Program-made: the position numbers and the translations under genes
In this document: piece after piece, positions 25,038 to 32,892 of the stretch
Layout of the letters: each line of letters opens with the position of its first letter
Numbering within the stretch: position 1 is the stretch's first letter
Notes under the pieces: generated by a model
Told to the model about the DNA's origin: nothing
What the model saw: only the letters and a program-made list of their open reading frames with translations
The model's database searches: none
Source of the DNA: Treponema sp.
GTDB lineage: Bacteria; Spirochaetota; Spirochaetia; Treponematales; Treponemataceae
DNA length: 44,616 bases
NCBI GenBank assembly: GCA_024402595.1
Contig: JAKSTL010000011.1
Span: 1-44,616, forward strand
Direction: 5' to 3'

Positions 25038-25934
25038 CTAATTCATTTCCAGAAGTTCGTTTCCCACAGCATCCAAAGTAAGAGGAGTTCTAGAATTTTT
25101 ACTATGCAGATAAGATTTTATTAGAGAAATATTTAAATTTGTGTTTTTCAACATATAAATATTTGGTTTCAGCATATTTGCATAACGAACATGAAGCCCC
25201 GGAGAACCAGTTTCGTTAAGATAGGCAAAAACATACAAAAAACCGTTTTCAAGAGGACGTTTCATTATTAAAATTGCCGGCGTAATCATCAAATTACCGT
25301 TCAAACTAATTTGAAACCTTTGAACTCTATCCGTTACTTCCAGCTTTAAAGAATCAGAATTATTTTCAAAAGAAAAATGGCTTAAACTTATATCTTGCAG
25401 AGTACCACTAAACAAAAAATTATCTTTTTCAAAAGAATAAACATAATTTTTGTTACAAATAGCCCTTACATTTTTTCTTCGTCCCTGAGCCTGGTTTGCA
25501 TAAAGCGCTTGAGCCAGAATATTAAAATTAGCATGCTGATTATATTCCAATTGAATACAACCGCCTTTTATTCCCATTTCAAAATTGAACTTTTTTTCCA
25601 AATCATATTTTACAGATGGATTTGCCCTTTTTACATAAGTAATTCCAATAGTTACTCTGTCACCATATTTTTTTTGAACTTCATCAATCAAAAGAAAAAG
25701 GTTTACACCAGGAACCACAGAATCGGCATTAAAAATAAGAATAATATCTGGAAAAATGCTCAGCACAATTTTGAGCTTTTCTTCAAAGGTAAGAGTTTTA
25801 TCGCTTTCCAAAAAGTAACATTCATAGCCCAAAGCAAAAAAATCTACAAGAAACTGTTCAGAAACTAATGTTATATCAGGATTTATAAAAAAGACTTTTC
25901 GCCCGTATGAAAAATCACGAATAGTTGCACTCAT
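25038..25934 (-). CDS. Receiver-like plus degenerate PilZ-like protein, possible c-di-GMP effector
   Basis: 298 residues, cytoplasmic. The first 125 look like a response-regulator fold (KVFFINPDITLVSEQFLVDF, FPDIILIFNAD) but lack the phosphoacceptor arrangement of a normal receiver. The second half resembles PilZ: RRKNVRA at residues 152-158 gives the RxxxR switch, and DISLSHF at 181-187 sits where D/NxSxxG is expected, with the final Gly absent. It could bind c-di-GMP weakly or be a degenerate relative. ATG at 25934 was chosen because GGGGGA lies just upstream; the GTG at 25946 would swallow it. Domain assignments are by eye and moderate. Confidence 0.6.
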   Translation of the reverse strand: MSATIRDFSYGRKVFFINPDITLVSEQFLVDFFALGYECYFLESDKTLTFEEKLKIVLSIFPDIILIFNADSVVPGVNLFLLIDEVQKKYGDRVTIGITYVKRANPSVKYDLEKKFNFEMGIKGGCIQLEYNQHANFNILAQALYANQAQGRRKNVRAICNKNYVYSFEKDNFLFSGTLQDISLSHFSFENNSDSLKLEVTDRVQRFQISLNGNLMITPAILIMKRPLENGFLYVFAYLNETGSPGLHVRYANMLKPNIYMLKNTNLNISLIKSYLHSKNSRTPLTLDAVGNELLEMN

Positions 25935-26340
25935 TTTTTCCCCCACAAAAACACTGCTTTAAAACAGCCTTGCCAGAACACCACCAATAAACTCAATCAG
26001 ATTTGTTCACTTCCGCAAACAAAAACACTGCATAAGGTTACGACAACCAGTGCGTGCATCACAAAATCAAAATTACCAGTGTTAAAAACTTGTAGTTTTA
26101 ATTCCCCAGGAAGGCATCCCACAAAGTGAAAAATGAACTCTCTACACAAAGTTCCATAAATTAAAAATAACTTTTTTGGTACTAAAACAGATTTTCAGAT
26201 AAACGACCTCTCGGCCATCAGTGGAATCATATTTTTAACTAGATCAATTTTACTACATCAGTTTAAAAAAAGCCATAAGGAAAAACATTTATATTTCCAT
26301 CAAAATGAGAAGAACTTTACAATACGCAATAAATTACAAA
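25935..26340. other. 406-bp intergenic region, no gene seen
   Basis: AT-rich apart from short scattered GC patches. AACACTGC occurs twice (about 25951 and 26028) and AGGTTACGACAA at about 26036 recurs at about 28417. It should hold the promoter of the receiver/PilZ-like gene and the transcript end of the symporter gene, but I could not pick a convincing hairpin-T-tract or -35/-10 pair. Confidence 0.4.
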
Positions 26341-27570
26341 TTAAATAAAATGTTGAATTGTATGATGCTCAACTGTTTTTGTCTTTACCGCAACAATATA
26401 GCTACCGAACATAGCAGTTGCTGTATCAAAAATAGAAGCAAAAGAGCAAATAAAAATAGCAGCTGGCTTCAAAAGCAAGAAACTGGTTTCAAAGCCCTTT
26501 CCGTAAGCTTCACACAAAATGGTCAAAAGAATAAAAGCTCCACCAGAAGGAAAACCTCCCAACAGAAATGATAAACCAAAGGCCATAAGAGAAACCCACA
26601 TAATATCGCTAAAAGGAATGCCTAAACTTGAATAAGAACGCCAGATTAAGAAAAAGCTGATACAAACAACTAAAGCAGAACCACCTCTTGCAAACATAGA
26701 AAAAAGTGGGAATGTAAAACCGCTGCATCGTCGTCTTATACCCAAACTTTCTTTTCCGTGACGAATTGTTAAAGGCAATGTTAAATTTGAATCTCCAGTG
26801 GCAAAAGACAAAAGCATTGGTGCAATACTTGCAAACAAAACCCTGTAAGGTCGTGGGTCGTGGCACACATATCTGATAATCAAAGGATAAATTGCGCCCA
26901 CAATTACTATAAAATCACATAAGAACATAATCAGCATTGGTGTATAAATACCTGTTGCCAAAATACTTCTTGTGGTAATAGTCCAGGAAGTAACAACGGC
27001 AATTATAAATACCGACATTATTTCAGTAAAAAAAACAGCTATATTATAAAAAAGTTTAGAAAGAGAATCTGCCAATGTTGCTACAGGCTTAAAAAGAATC
27101 TGATCAGAAGCAGTTTCCCAGCCAATCAATCCGCCAAACAAAAAAGAAACAAGAATAAAAGAGCCTTCTCTTAAGGCATCAAAACCCGAAAGTGGAAAAA
27201 GCGACAAAAGCATTCCCTTTACATCAATTTTAGTAACTTCCGTTGCCACATCAATAGTAATTGGAATACGAGGAAGCTTAACCATAAGAATTGAAGCAAT
27301 TCCAACAATTGTCAAAAGCAAGCTTGATAAAATTATAATAGAAAAAGTCCAGAGTGCAGTTTTGCCAAGTAATTTAGAAAGTCTCAATTTGTTCATTGAA
27401 ACCATAGCCGTAGAAAAAACTACTGGAATAACTAAATATCGACCAAAATGAATAAACAATTCCGTTAGAAAGGATAATATTTCAGAGCCAACAGGGTTAT
27501 CCAAAGGAAGAATAAAAGCGGCCAGTACACCCAAAACAATACCAATTAAATATTTAATCCAAACTTTCAT
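26341..27570 (-). CDS. SDF-family (glutamate/dicarboxylate-type) symporter, divergent sodium-site motif
   Basis: 409 residues with about eight membrane segments and two re-entrant loops as in the GltP/GltPh fold. It opens with YLIGIVLGVLAAFILPLD and has the HP1-equivalent SFATGDSNLTLPLTIRH in place of the usual SSSAATLP. The TM7 motif NMDGT is replaced by roughly ARGGS (SMFARGGSALVV), losing the family's sodium-binding Asn and Asp. It is therefore a transporter of the dicarboxylate/amino acid:cation symporter family whose substrate and coupling may differ. A TATAAT ends 8 nt before the ATG with no ribosome site, overlapping the divergent promoter of the next gene. Confidence 0.85.
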   Translation of the reverse strand: MKVWIKYLIGIVLGVLAAFILPLDNPVGSEILSFLTELFIHFGRYLVIPVVFSTAMVSMNKLRLSKLLGKTALWTFSIIILSSLLLTIVGIASILMVKLPRIPITIDVATEVTKIDVKGMLLSLFPLSGFDALREGSFILVSFLFGGLIGWETASDQILFKPVATLADSLSKLFYNIAVFFTEIMSVFIIAVVTSWTITTRSILATGIYTPMLIMFLCDFIVIVGAIYPLIIRYVCHDPRPYRVLFASIAPMLLSFATGDSNLTLPLTIRHGKESLGIRRRCSGFTFPLFSMFARGGSALVVCISFFLIWRSYSSLGIPFSDIMWVSLMAFGLSFLLGGFPSGGAFILLTILCEAYGKGFETSFLLLKPAAIFICSFASIFDTATAMFGSYIVAVKTKTVEHHTIQHFI

Positions 27571-27578
27571 ATTTTTCT

Positions 27579-27621
27579 ATTATATCAAAGTCTAGAATGT
27601 GATACTAGAGTATGATATATT
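27579..27621. promoter_or_regulatory. Overlapping divergent promoters with near-zero leaders
   Basis: Minus-strand TATAAT (27584-27579) ends 8 nt before the symporter ATG. Plus-strand TATATT (27616-27621) ends 6 nt before the ATG at 27628. Neither gene has a Shine-Dalgarno. The -35 regions are poor (TAGTAT, TAGAAT) and the two promoters occupy the same roughly 45 bp, so they may compete. Confidence 0.45.
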
Positions 27622-27627
27622 ATCACT

Positions 27628-28356
27628 ATGTCTGATATTTTATTGGTGGGAAAAGAACTTCCAGATTGTCTGTTTCTTGCGGAAGGACTTACAAAAAATA
27701 ACCGAAAAGTTTTTTCAATTACAAATGAGCCAGCAATTTCTTCAAATTACGAAGATGAAGGTATTTTTACTACAAATTGGAATAAAGGTTCTGCCGTTTC
27801 GTCCCGCTCCCTTTTAATTAAAGCAGAAACTGTTTTACCAGAAATCAACGAATATCTCATTTTTTTCGACACATATTATTTTGCCCCAAAATATGATTCC
27901 GACCGTTCCGAAATGGTTGCTCAAGCCATAGATACAATGATTTCCGGATATCAATATTTTGTTAATGAATTGCTTTATCGCCTTGAACAGCGAAAAGAAA
28001 AAGCAAGCGTGGCATTCTTAATAAAATCTTATCCTTCAAAATATGAAACTTTCCAAAACTCAAATAAATTAAACTTCCATCCCACAAGCACTATTGTAAG
28101 CGCTGCTCAAAGTGCATTTATTTCTCTTGCGGAAAACACTGCCATATTAGCTGGCGAGAGAGATTATCTTTCGGTTTTACTTGCCAAATGTGAGCCAAAC
28201 AACGAACTTTTTACCAGAGAGCGAGATTTAGGACAATGGGTTGCCCAAAGTCTGGATACACTTGAAGGATTAAAAAATAAGCAATCCACAAAACAAAGTG
28301 CCACCTGGATAAAAGCTGGGGCAAAAATCTCTTCGGGATTTTCATTATTTAAATAA
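27628..28356 (+). CDS. Conserved-looking cytoplasmic protein, possible degenerate Rossmann fold
   Basis: 242 residues with no signal or membrane segment. The opening MSDILLVGKELPDCLFLAEGL looks like the beta-alpha-beta start of a nucleotide-binding Rossmann or SDR-type fold, but the glycine-rich loop is not canonical, so cofactor binding is doubtful. The mid region (YQYFVNELLYRLEQRKEKAS) and the later VSAAQSAFISLAENTA resemble helices of an SDR core without a visible YxxxK. I do not assign a function. ATG 27628 is preceded at 6 nt by a TATATT hexamer, implying a leaderless mRNA. It stands alone between a divergent symporter and a bidirectional terminator. Confidence 0.65.
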   Translation: MSDILLVGKELPDCLFLAEGLTKNNRKVFSITNEPAISSNYEDEGIFTTNWNKGSAVSSRSLLIKAETVLPEINEYLIFFDTYYFAPKYDSDRSEMVAQAIDTMISGYQYFVNELLYRLEQRKEKASVAFLIKSYPSKYETFQNSNKLNFHPTSTIVSAAQSAFISLAENTAILAGERDYLSVLLAKCEPNNELFTRERDLGQWVAQSLDTLEGLKNKQSTKQSATWIKAGAKISSGFSLFK

Positions 28357-28458
28357 GCTGCACTTAATTATATTGTTGTAAGCACAATTTTCAAATCAAA
28401 CTAAAATAATTCATGGTGAGGTTACGACAATTCAAACAAACCGTTCGCCACAAACAAA

Positions 28459-28512
28459 AAAAGGCTGCCCGCCAATTGAAGAAAAAGAAACTTCAACCAG
28501 CGAACAGCCTTT
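28459..28512. terminator. Bidirectional intrinsic terminator between converging genes
   Basis: AAAGGCTG pairs with CAGCCTTT (28505-28512), continued inside by CGC/GCG and TTGAAG/CTTCAA. On the minus strand the stem is followed by TTTTTTTG, on the plus strand by ATAGTTTTTTTT. It serves the plus-strand unknown gene and the minus-strand ABC permease operon. Confidence 0.85.
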
Positions 28513-28532
28513 ATAGTTTTTTTTCAGATGGT

Positions 28533-29459
28533 TTATTCTTTAACACCACCAGCAGTTACACCACTAATGATATATCTTGAAAGACAAAGATAAACAATCA
28601 TCAAAGGAATAATTGCAAGAATCATAAGCATATAGTTAATAGCCTGATCGAAGTTCAAATAATCTGCATTTCGAGCATTGGCAATAACAATAGGCACTGT
28701 CCAGTTTACCTTATCATTAATAACCAAGGCTGGAATAAAGTAATTGTTCCAAGAACCAACGAAAGAGAAAATTGCCTGAACTGCAAGAGCTGGTTTCATC
28801 ATAGGAATTACAATTCGGTTGAAAGTTTTAAACTCATGACATCCATCTACACGAGCAGCTTCAACAATAGAGAATGGTAAAGTTGCTTCCATTGACTGAT
28901 ACATATAGAAGAAAACAACCGGAGCGGCAATTCCAGGAACGATGAGAGCCAGGTAGTTCTGCATGTGCAATTTACCAATTAATCTCAAGAATCCCAAAGT
29001 AGAAACCTGTGTTGGAACCATCATAATTGCAAGAATAAATCTAAAGCAGAACTTCTTTCCCTTAAAGTTGTACATGTAGATTCCGTATGATGTCATAGCC
29101 GAGAAGTAAGTTGTTACCAAAGCACTCAAAGTTGCAATTATGAGAGAGTTTAACATACCACGCAAAACAGGATAGTTTTCTGCATAGTTGGCAATTTTTT
29201 CAAAGTTCTGTTTTGCAATAATATTCTGAATAATTGGAGAGGCCGATTTTTTATTGAAAGAAAGGTTCACAAAGTTTTTGAAAAAATATTTTCCAGGTAA
29301 AGCAGAGAATCCTGCCTGAATCTGCATATGTGAACGAGTTGAGTTAACAATCATTATATAGAATGGAAATAATGAAAGAATAACCAAGATTATTAATACT
29401 AAATAACAGAAGAATCTTCTTATCGTTAGATTTTTTTTCTGACTTTGAATTTTATCCAT
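28533..29459 (-). CDS. Carbohydrate-type ABC transporter permease (MalG/UgpE-like)
   Basis: 308 residues with six predicted membrane segments. The coupling-helix EAA motif is intact (VEAARVDGCHEFKTFNRIVI), and the C-terminus ends SGVTAGGVKE as is usual for this family. The start at ATG 29459 has AAGGAG upstream; the open frame continues to 29552 but that part overlaps the other permease in another frame. It is the second gene of a two-gene operon. Neither a solute-binding protein nor an ATPase is adjacent, so these must be encoded elsewhere (an MsmK-type shared ATPase would fit). Confidence 0.92.
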   Translation of the reverse strand: MDKIQSQKKNLTIRRFFCYLVLIILVILSLFPFYIMIVNSTRSHMQIQAGFSALPGKYFFKNFVNLSFNKKSASPIIQNIIAKQNFEKIANYAENYPVLRGMLNSLIIATLSALVTTYFSAMTSYGIYMYNFKGKKFCFRFILAIMMVPTQVSTLGFLRLIGKLHMQNYLALIVPGIAAPVVFFYMYQSMEATLPFSIVEAARVDGCHEFKTFNRIVIPMMKPALAVQAIFSFVGSWNNYFIPALVINDKVNWTVPIVIANARNADYLNFDQAINYMLMILAIIPLMIVYLCLSRYIISGVTAGGVKE

Positions 29460-29481
29460 TTTTTTACTCCTTACAGATTTC

Positions 29482-30780
29482 CTAGCGTTTATTCTGATAC
29501 TGCTGCATTGTTGATTTATAAACCAAACCACTAAGAACAGCTGTAATTGCAAAAATCAATACTGAAGTTGCACCAGCAGGACCATAGTTCTTATTCTGAA
29601 GATGTCTGTTAAGCTTCATGATAATTGTCATAACAGTTCTGTTTGGAGAACCCTGACCATTAGACAAAATCTGTGGAACATCAAACATTTGAATACCACC
29701 AATCAATGATGTAATAAGAACATAAACAAAAATAGGAAGAAGCAATGGAATTGTTATCTTAAAGAATACCTGAAGTGGACTTGCACCATCAATTCGAGCC
29801 GCTTCAAACAAACTTTCATCAATGCCCATAACACCAGCCATAAGAAGAATTGTTGTATTACCATACCACATCAAGAAGTTCATAATGGCAACAATTGATC
29901 GAGTTCCAGCAGCATTTGAGAAGAAGCGGATTGGTTCCATTGGCTCAGCAGTAACAATAATCGTATCTGTCATGATTTTTCCAACATTCAAAGTTACATT
30001 GCCCAAACCTTGGTAAATATCATTGAACATAGACCAAGCGGTATTATAAACTTTATCCATATACGAAATTGCTTCAACTAAAGTAACTTTTGCAGGGATT
30101 TCTACAGAGTTCAGATAACTTACAACTGAATTAATTGCAGAAGAAAGACTTGCATCATCTGGATTAGATGCAGCAAAAGCTTTTAATTGAGAAATTGCCG
30201 CAGCAACCATCAGCTTAATATCTGGAATATTATTTTTATCTACAAAAGAACGAATGATGTTATTTACAGGACCTGAAGGTGAAAATAAAGTAAAGAACAA
30301 CATAGAGAAAGCAGCAGCCATAATCAAGTTTGGCATATAGATAACTGTTTTAAAGAACTGCTGACATTTAATCTTTAATTCTGTATTTGTAAACCAAACT
30401 GCAAGAACTAATGAAACTAAAATCTGTGGAATGAAACCTGCAATCCACATAACCATAGTATTCCAAAAGTACTTTGCCAAGTTATCTTCTGCATTAAAAA
30501 TGTTTACAAAGTTCTGGAAACCTATAAAAGTCGGCCCAACTTCCATTAAACCAACGCGATAATACTCATAAAAACTATAAACAAAAGTTGTTAAGAGTGG
30601 AATAAGTGAAAAAATAATGTAAACAATAAAGAATGGAGCAATAAAGGCATAACCCCATCTATCATACTGAACAGTATGCTTTTTTCGTTTAGACTTTTTT
30701 TTGTCTTCAACCACAACACTTTTTGTTTCCGCAACTGGAGCCGCAATAGCAGTTCCGTCAGAACTTTTTTTGTTTAACAT
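29482..30780 (-). CDS. Carbohydrate-type ABC transporter permease (MalF/UgpA-like) with a large loop insertion
   Basis: 432 residues against about 300 for a typical UgpA-type permease. Lys-rich cytoplasmic N-terminus (about 1-40), first membrane segment WGYAFIAPFFIVYIIFSLIP, and an intact coupling motif FEAARIDGASPLQVFFKI. Between the third and fourth membrane segments lies an extra block of roughly 105 residues (about 170-280), placed like the periplasmic P2 loop of MalF and helical in look. It could contact the binding protein. AGAGGA supports ATG 30780. The leader contains a 16-bp inverted repeat and lies next to the large repeat array. Confidence 0.9.
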   Translation of the reverse strand: MLNKKSSDGTAIAAPVAETKSVVVEDKKKSKRKKHTVQYDRWGYAFIAPFFIVYIIFSLIPLLTTFVYSFYEYYRVGLMEVGPTFIGFQNFVNIFNAEDNLAKYFWNTMVMWIAGFIPQILVSLVLAVWFTNTELKIKCQQFFKTVIYMPNLIMAAAFSMLFFTLFSPSGPVNNIIRSFVDKNNIPDIKLMVAAAISQLKAFAASNPDDASLSSAINSVVSYLNSVEIPAKVTLVEAISYMDKVYNTAWSMFNDIYQGLGNVTLNVGKIMTDTIIVTAEPMEPIRFFSNAAGTRSIVAIMNFLMWYGNTTILLMAGVMGIDESLFEAARIDGASPLQVFFKITIPLLLPIFVYVLITSLIGGIQMFDVPQILSNGQGSPNRTVMTIIMKLNRHLQNKNYGPAGATSVLIFAITAVLSGLVYKSTMQQYQNKR

Positions 30781-30837
30781 ATAATCCTCTTTTTTAATGA
30801 TGTTGTTTAACAAATCAGAAAAGATATCGTTTTTTCT

Positions 30838-30884
30838 ATTGAGTTTTTTTTCTAGGGGAAATCTCTTAAGAAAAAAGACTCAAT
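30838..30884. promoter_or_regulatory. 16-bp inverted repeat in the ABC permease leader, operator or attenuator candidate
   Basis: 30838-30853 (ATTGAGTTTTTTTTCT) pairs with 30869-30884 around a 15-nt loop, with one G-T wobble. It lies about 60-105 nt before the permease start codon. No T-tract follows on the minus strand, so a protein-binding operator or mRNA hairpin is as likely as a terminator. Confidence 0.4.
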
Positions 30885-30977
30885 TTAACAATATAACTTA
30901 TTTGTAAAAAAAGTAAAGTAAAAGTTTCTAAAAAAACAAGTTTTTCCTGAAATATAATGAGCAAATGGGATTCACAA

Positions 30978-31609
30978 TTAGTCTGTCCCTTTTGATTGCA
31001 ATTTACACAATTAGTCTGTCCCTAATGATTGGTTATTTGTTAGCAATTTACTCTGTCCCTAATGATAGTGTTTGATGGAATAATTAGTCTGTCCCTAGTG
31101 ATTGTTATTGAATTACTCGAAACATTTACTCTGTCCCCATTGATTGCTCATTTGTGGTAATTTACTCTGTCCCTAATGATAGTGTTTGATGGAAAAATTA
31201 CTCTGTCCCTTTTGATTGGCTATTTGTTAGCAATTTACTCTGTCCCTAATGATTGAGCTATCGTAAATTATTTACTCTGTCCCTAGTGATTGTTATTGAA
31301 TTACTCGAAACATTTACTCTGTCCCTTTTGATTGCTCATTTGTGGTAATTTACTCTGTCCCTTTTGATTCCTAATGATTGAGCTATCGTAGCAATTTACT
31401 CTGTCCCTGATTGTTTACTCTGTCCCTTTTGATTGCAATTTACACAATTAGTCTGTCCCTAGTGATTGTTATTGAATTAGTCCGAAACATTTACTCTGTC
31501 CCCATTGATTGCTCATTTGTGGTAATTTACTCTGTCCCTAATGATAGTGTTTGATGGAATAATTAGTCTGTCCCTAGTGATTTGACAATTTACTCTGTCC
31601 CCATTGATT
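30978..31609 (+). repeat. Array 1: 18 copies of a 20-bp element TTACTCTGTCCC-NNNN-GATT with recurring linkers
   Basis: 18 direct copies in 632 bp, between the diverging ABC permease and rsmI genes. Twelve core bases and the final GATT are constant, apart from a C-to-G change giving TTAGTCTGTCCC in five copies. Variation is confined to four bases (TTTT, TAAT, TAGT, CATT). One copy (near 31402) is shortened and the TAAT copies in three cases end GATA. Linkers of 13-22 bp recur and follow particular cores: GCTCATTTGTGGTAA after three copies, GTGTTTGATGGAA after three, GTTATTGAATTACTCGAAAC after three with small changes. The array thus grew by duplicating multi-unit blocks. No ORF of note. Confidence 0.93.
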
Positions 31610-31702
31610 GATTTCATCGATTACCCAAATCCATTCTCTCTGTAAATCTCATATTCAAGAATAAAAAAGTTTTGCGCACATATCAAAAAGCTTAATTTAA
31701 AC

Positions 31703-31731
31703 TTGTTAGTTCCATTAATTATTACTATAAT
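31703..31731 (+). promoter_or_regulatory. Leaderless promoter of rsmI
   Basis: TTGTTA (31703-31708), exactly 17 bp, then TATAAT (31726-31731). Six nt later comes the GTG start at 31738, where transcription should begin. There is no Shine-Dalgarno, and the protein's first conserved motif is 8 residues in, so a later start is unlikely. Confidence 0.65.
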
Positions 31732-31737
31732 ATAATT

Positions 31738-32445
31738 GTGGCTGAACTATACATTGTTGGAACGCCGATTGGCAATTTGGATGATATTACCTTCCGAGCG
31801 ATAGAGACTTTCAAAAAAGTTGATTTTATTGCAGCCGAAGATACTCGTCATACCTTGCAGCTTTTAAATCATTTTGAAATAAAAAAGCCGCTGATTTCCT
31901 GTCGGGCACAGAACGAAAAAATTGCAGGTGAAAAAATTGTTAAGCTTTTGGAGGAAGGTCATTCCGTGGCCTATGCCAGTGATGCTGGAACACCTGGAAT
32001 TAGCGATCCTGGAGCTGTTCTTGTTGATGTAGTTCGAGAAGCAGGTTTTGAGGTTGTACCAATTCCTGGGGCTTCTGCTTTTGCAACTTTGATTAGCGTT
32101 GCAGGAAGTGGTGGTAAAACTTTAATTTTTGAAGGTTTTTTATCGCCAAAACCAGGTAGAAGACGAAGCAGATTAAGAGAACTTTTAGCAACAGGAGATG
32201 CTGTAATTATTTACGAATCTCCTTTCAGAATTACTAAACTTTTATCTGACATAGCCGATATTGATAGTACAAGACGAATTGTTGTTGGAAGAGAACTAAC
32301 TAAACTCCACGAAGAGATTTTAAGTGGTTCTGCTGAAGAAATGCAAAAGGATTTTTCCAGCCGAGAATCCATTAAAGGTGAATTTGCAATCTTTATTTCT
32401 GGAACAAAAAATATTCAACTTTCTGAAGAATCTGCCGATAATTAA
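31738..32445 (+). CDS. rsmI: 16S rRNA (cytidine-2'-O)-methyltransferase RsmI
   Basis: Methylates the ribose of C1402 in 16S rRNA using S-adenosylmethionine. 235 residues of the tetrapyrrole-methylase fold: GTPIGNLDDIT at residues 8-18, AAEDTRHTLQLL, ASDAGTPGISDPG, PIPGASAFATL and IYESPFRI are all family signatures. It begins with GTG, placed six nt after a TATAAT, which predicts a leaderless transcript. flgM follows 21 nt after the stop, so rRNA modification and flagellar control are co-transcribed here. The large repeat array ends about 130 bp upstream. Confidence 0.95.
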   Translation: MAELYIVGTPIGNLDDITFRAIETFKKVDFIAAEDTRHTLQLLNHFEIKKPLISCRAQNEKIAGEKIVKLLEEGHSVAYASDAGTPGISDPGAVLVDVVREAGFEVVPIPGASAFATLISVAGSGGKTLIFEGFLSPKPGRRRSRLRELLATGDAVIIYESPFRITKLLSDIADIDSTRRIVVGRELTKLHEEILSGSAEEMQKDFSSRESIKGEFAIFISGTKNIQLSEESADN

Positions 32446-32466
32446 AAGGTAGAGGGGTAGGACGTT

Positions 32467-32754
32467 ATGATGATAAATGGTGTAAACAGTGTTAATCCTC
32501 TGAACAATGTTCAGAACATCCGTAAGACAGGAAACTCCACAAGAGTAACTTCTGATGCTGATTCTATTTCGGTTTCAAAAGAAGCTGTAGAAATGGCAGA
32601 AGCTTATTATCTTGACAAAGTTGCTGCAGAAACTCCTGATGTTAGAGCTGATAAAATTGCAGAGATTAAAGCAAAAATCAAGGATCCAGCCTATTTGAGT
32701 GATGCTGTTATTCAGTCAGCAGCTGAAAAATTTATGACTAGTATTGGTCTTTAA
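32467..32754 (+). CDS. flgM: Anti-sigma-28 factor FlgM
   Basis: 95 residues. It binds FliA (sigma-28) and holds back late flagellar genes until export. The N-terminal half is polar and flexible (NPLNNVQNIRKTGNSTRV), followed by DSISVSKEAVEMAEAYYLDK and the C-terminal sigma-binding helices (VRADKIAEIKAKIKDPAYLS). GAGGGG and AGGA lie before the ATG pair at 32467/32470. In spirochaetes the flagella are periplasmic and not secreted outside, so how FlgM is relieved there is a known question. It is co-transcribed with rsmI and ends before an intrinsic terminator. Confidence 0.92.
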   Translation: MMINGVNSVNPLNNVQNIRKTGNSTRVTSDADSISVSKEAVEMAEAYYLDKVAAETPDVRADKIAEIKAKIKDPAYLSDAVIQSAAEKFMTSIGL

Positions 32755-32850
32755 TTTCTCGTTTTGAGCCAGTTTACAGGTTCAATTTTTTAGCAGAGAG
32801 AAATTAAAACAAATCATACAAGTTAAAAAATGGTTTACTAACTTACTACA

Positions 32851-32881
32851 AAAGGCGGACTCAGGTTCCGTCTTTTTTTTT
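32851..32881 (+). terminator. Intrinsic terminator after flgM, fused to the next ribosome site
   Basis: AAAGGCGGA (32851-32859) pairs with TCCGTCTTT (32867-32875) around a 7-nt loop, followed by a T-run to 32881. GGAG follows at once (32882-32885) and the next ATG is at 32893. Same layout as at 13276-13321. Confidence 0.85.
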
Positions 32882-32892
32882 GGAGATGAAAA

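Noticed and set aside
26305-26571. Plus-strand ORF of 88 codons at the 3' end of the symporter gene
   Set aside because: It is mostly antisense to the symporter, with no ribosome site or recognisable protein.
26036-28430. AGGTTACGACAA found at about 26036 and 28417 as a possible operator
   Set aside because: Two copies of 12 bp with no shared context; too little to support a regulatory site.
29460-29552. Extended N-terminus of the second ABC permease
   Set aside because: It overlaps the first permease in another frame, and an AAGGAG site points to ATG 29459.
30978-31609. CRISPR array
   Set aside because: Spacers are only 13-22 bp, recur within the array, and the repeat is not uniform. No cas gene is nearby.
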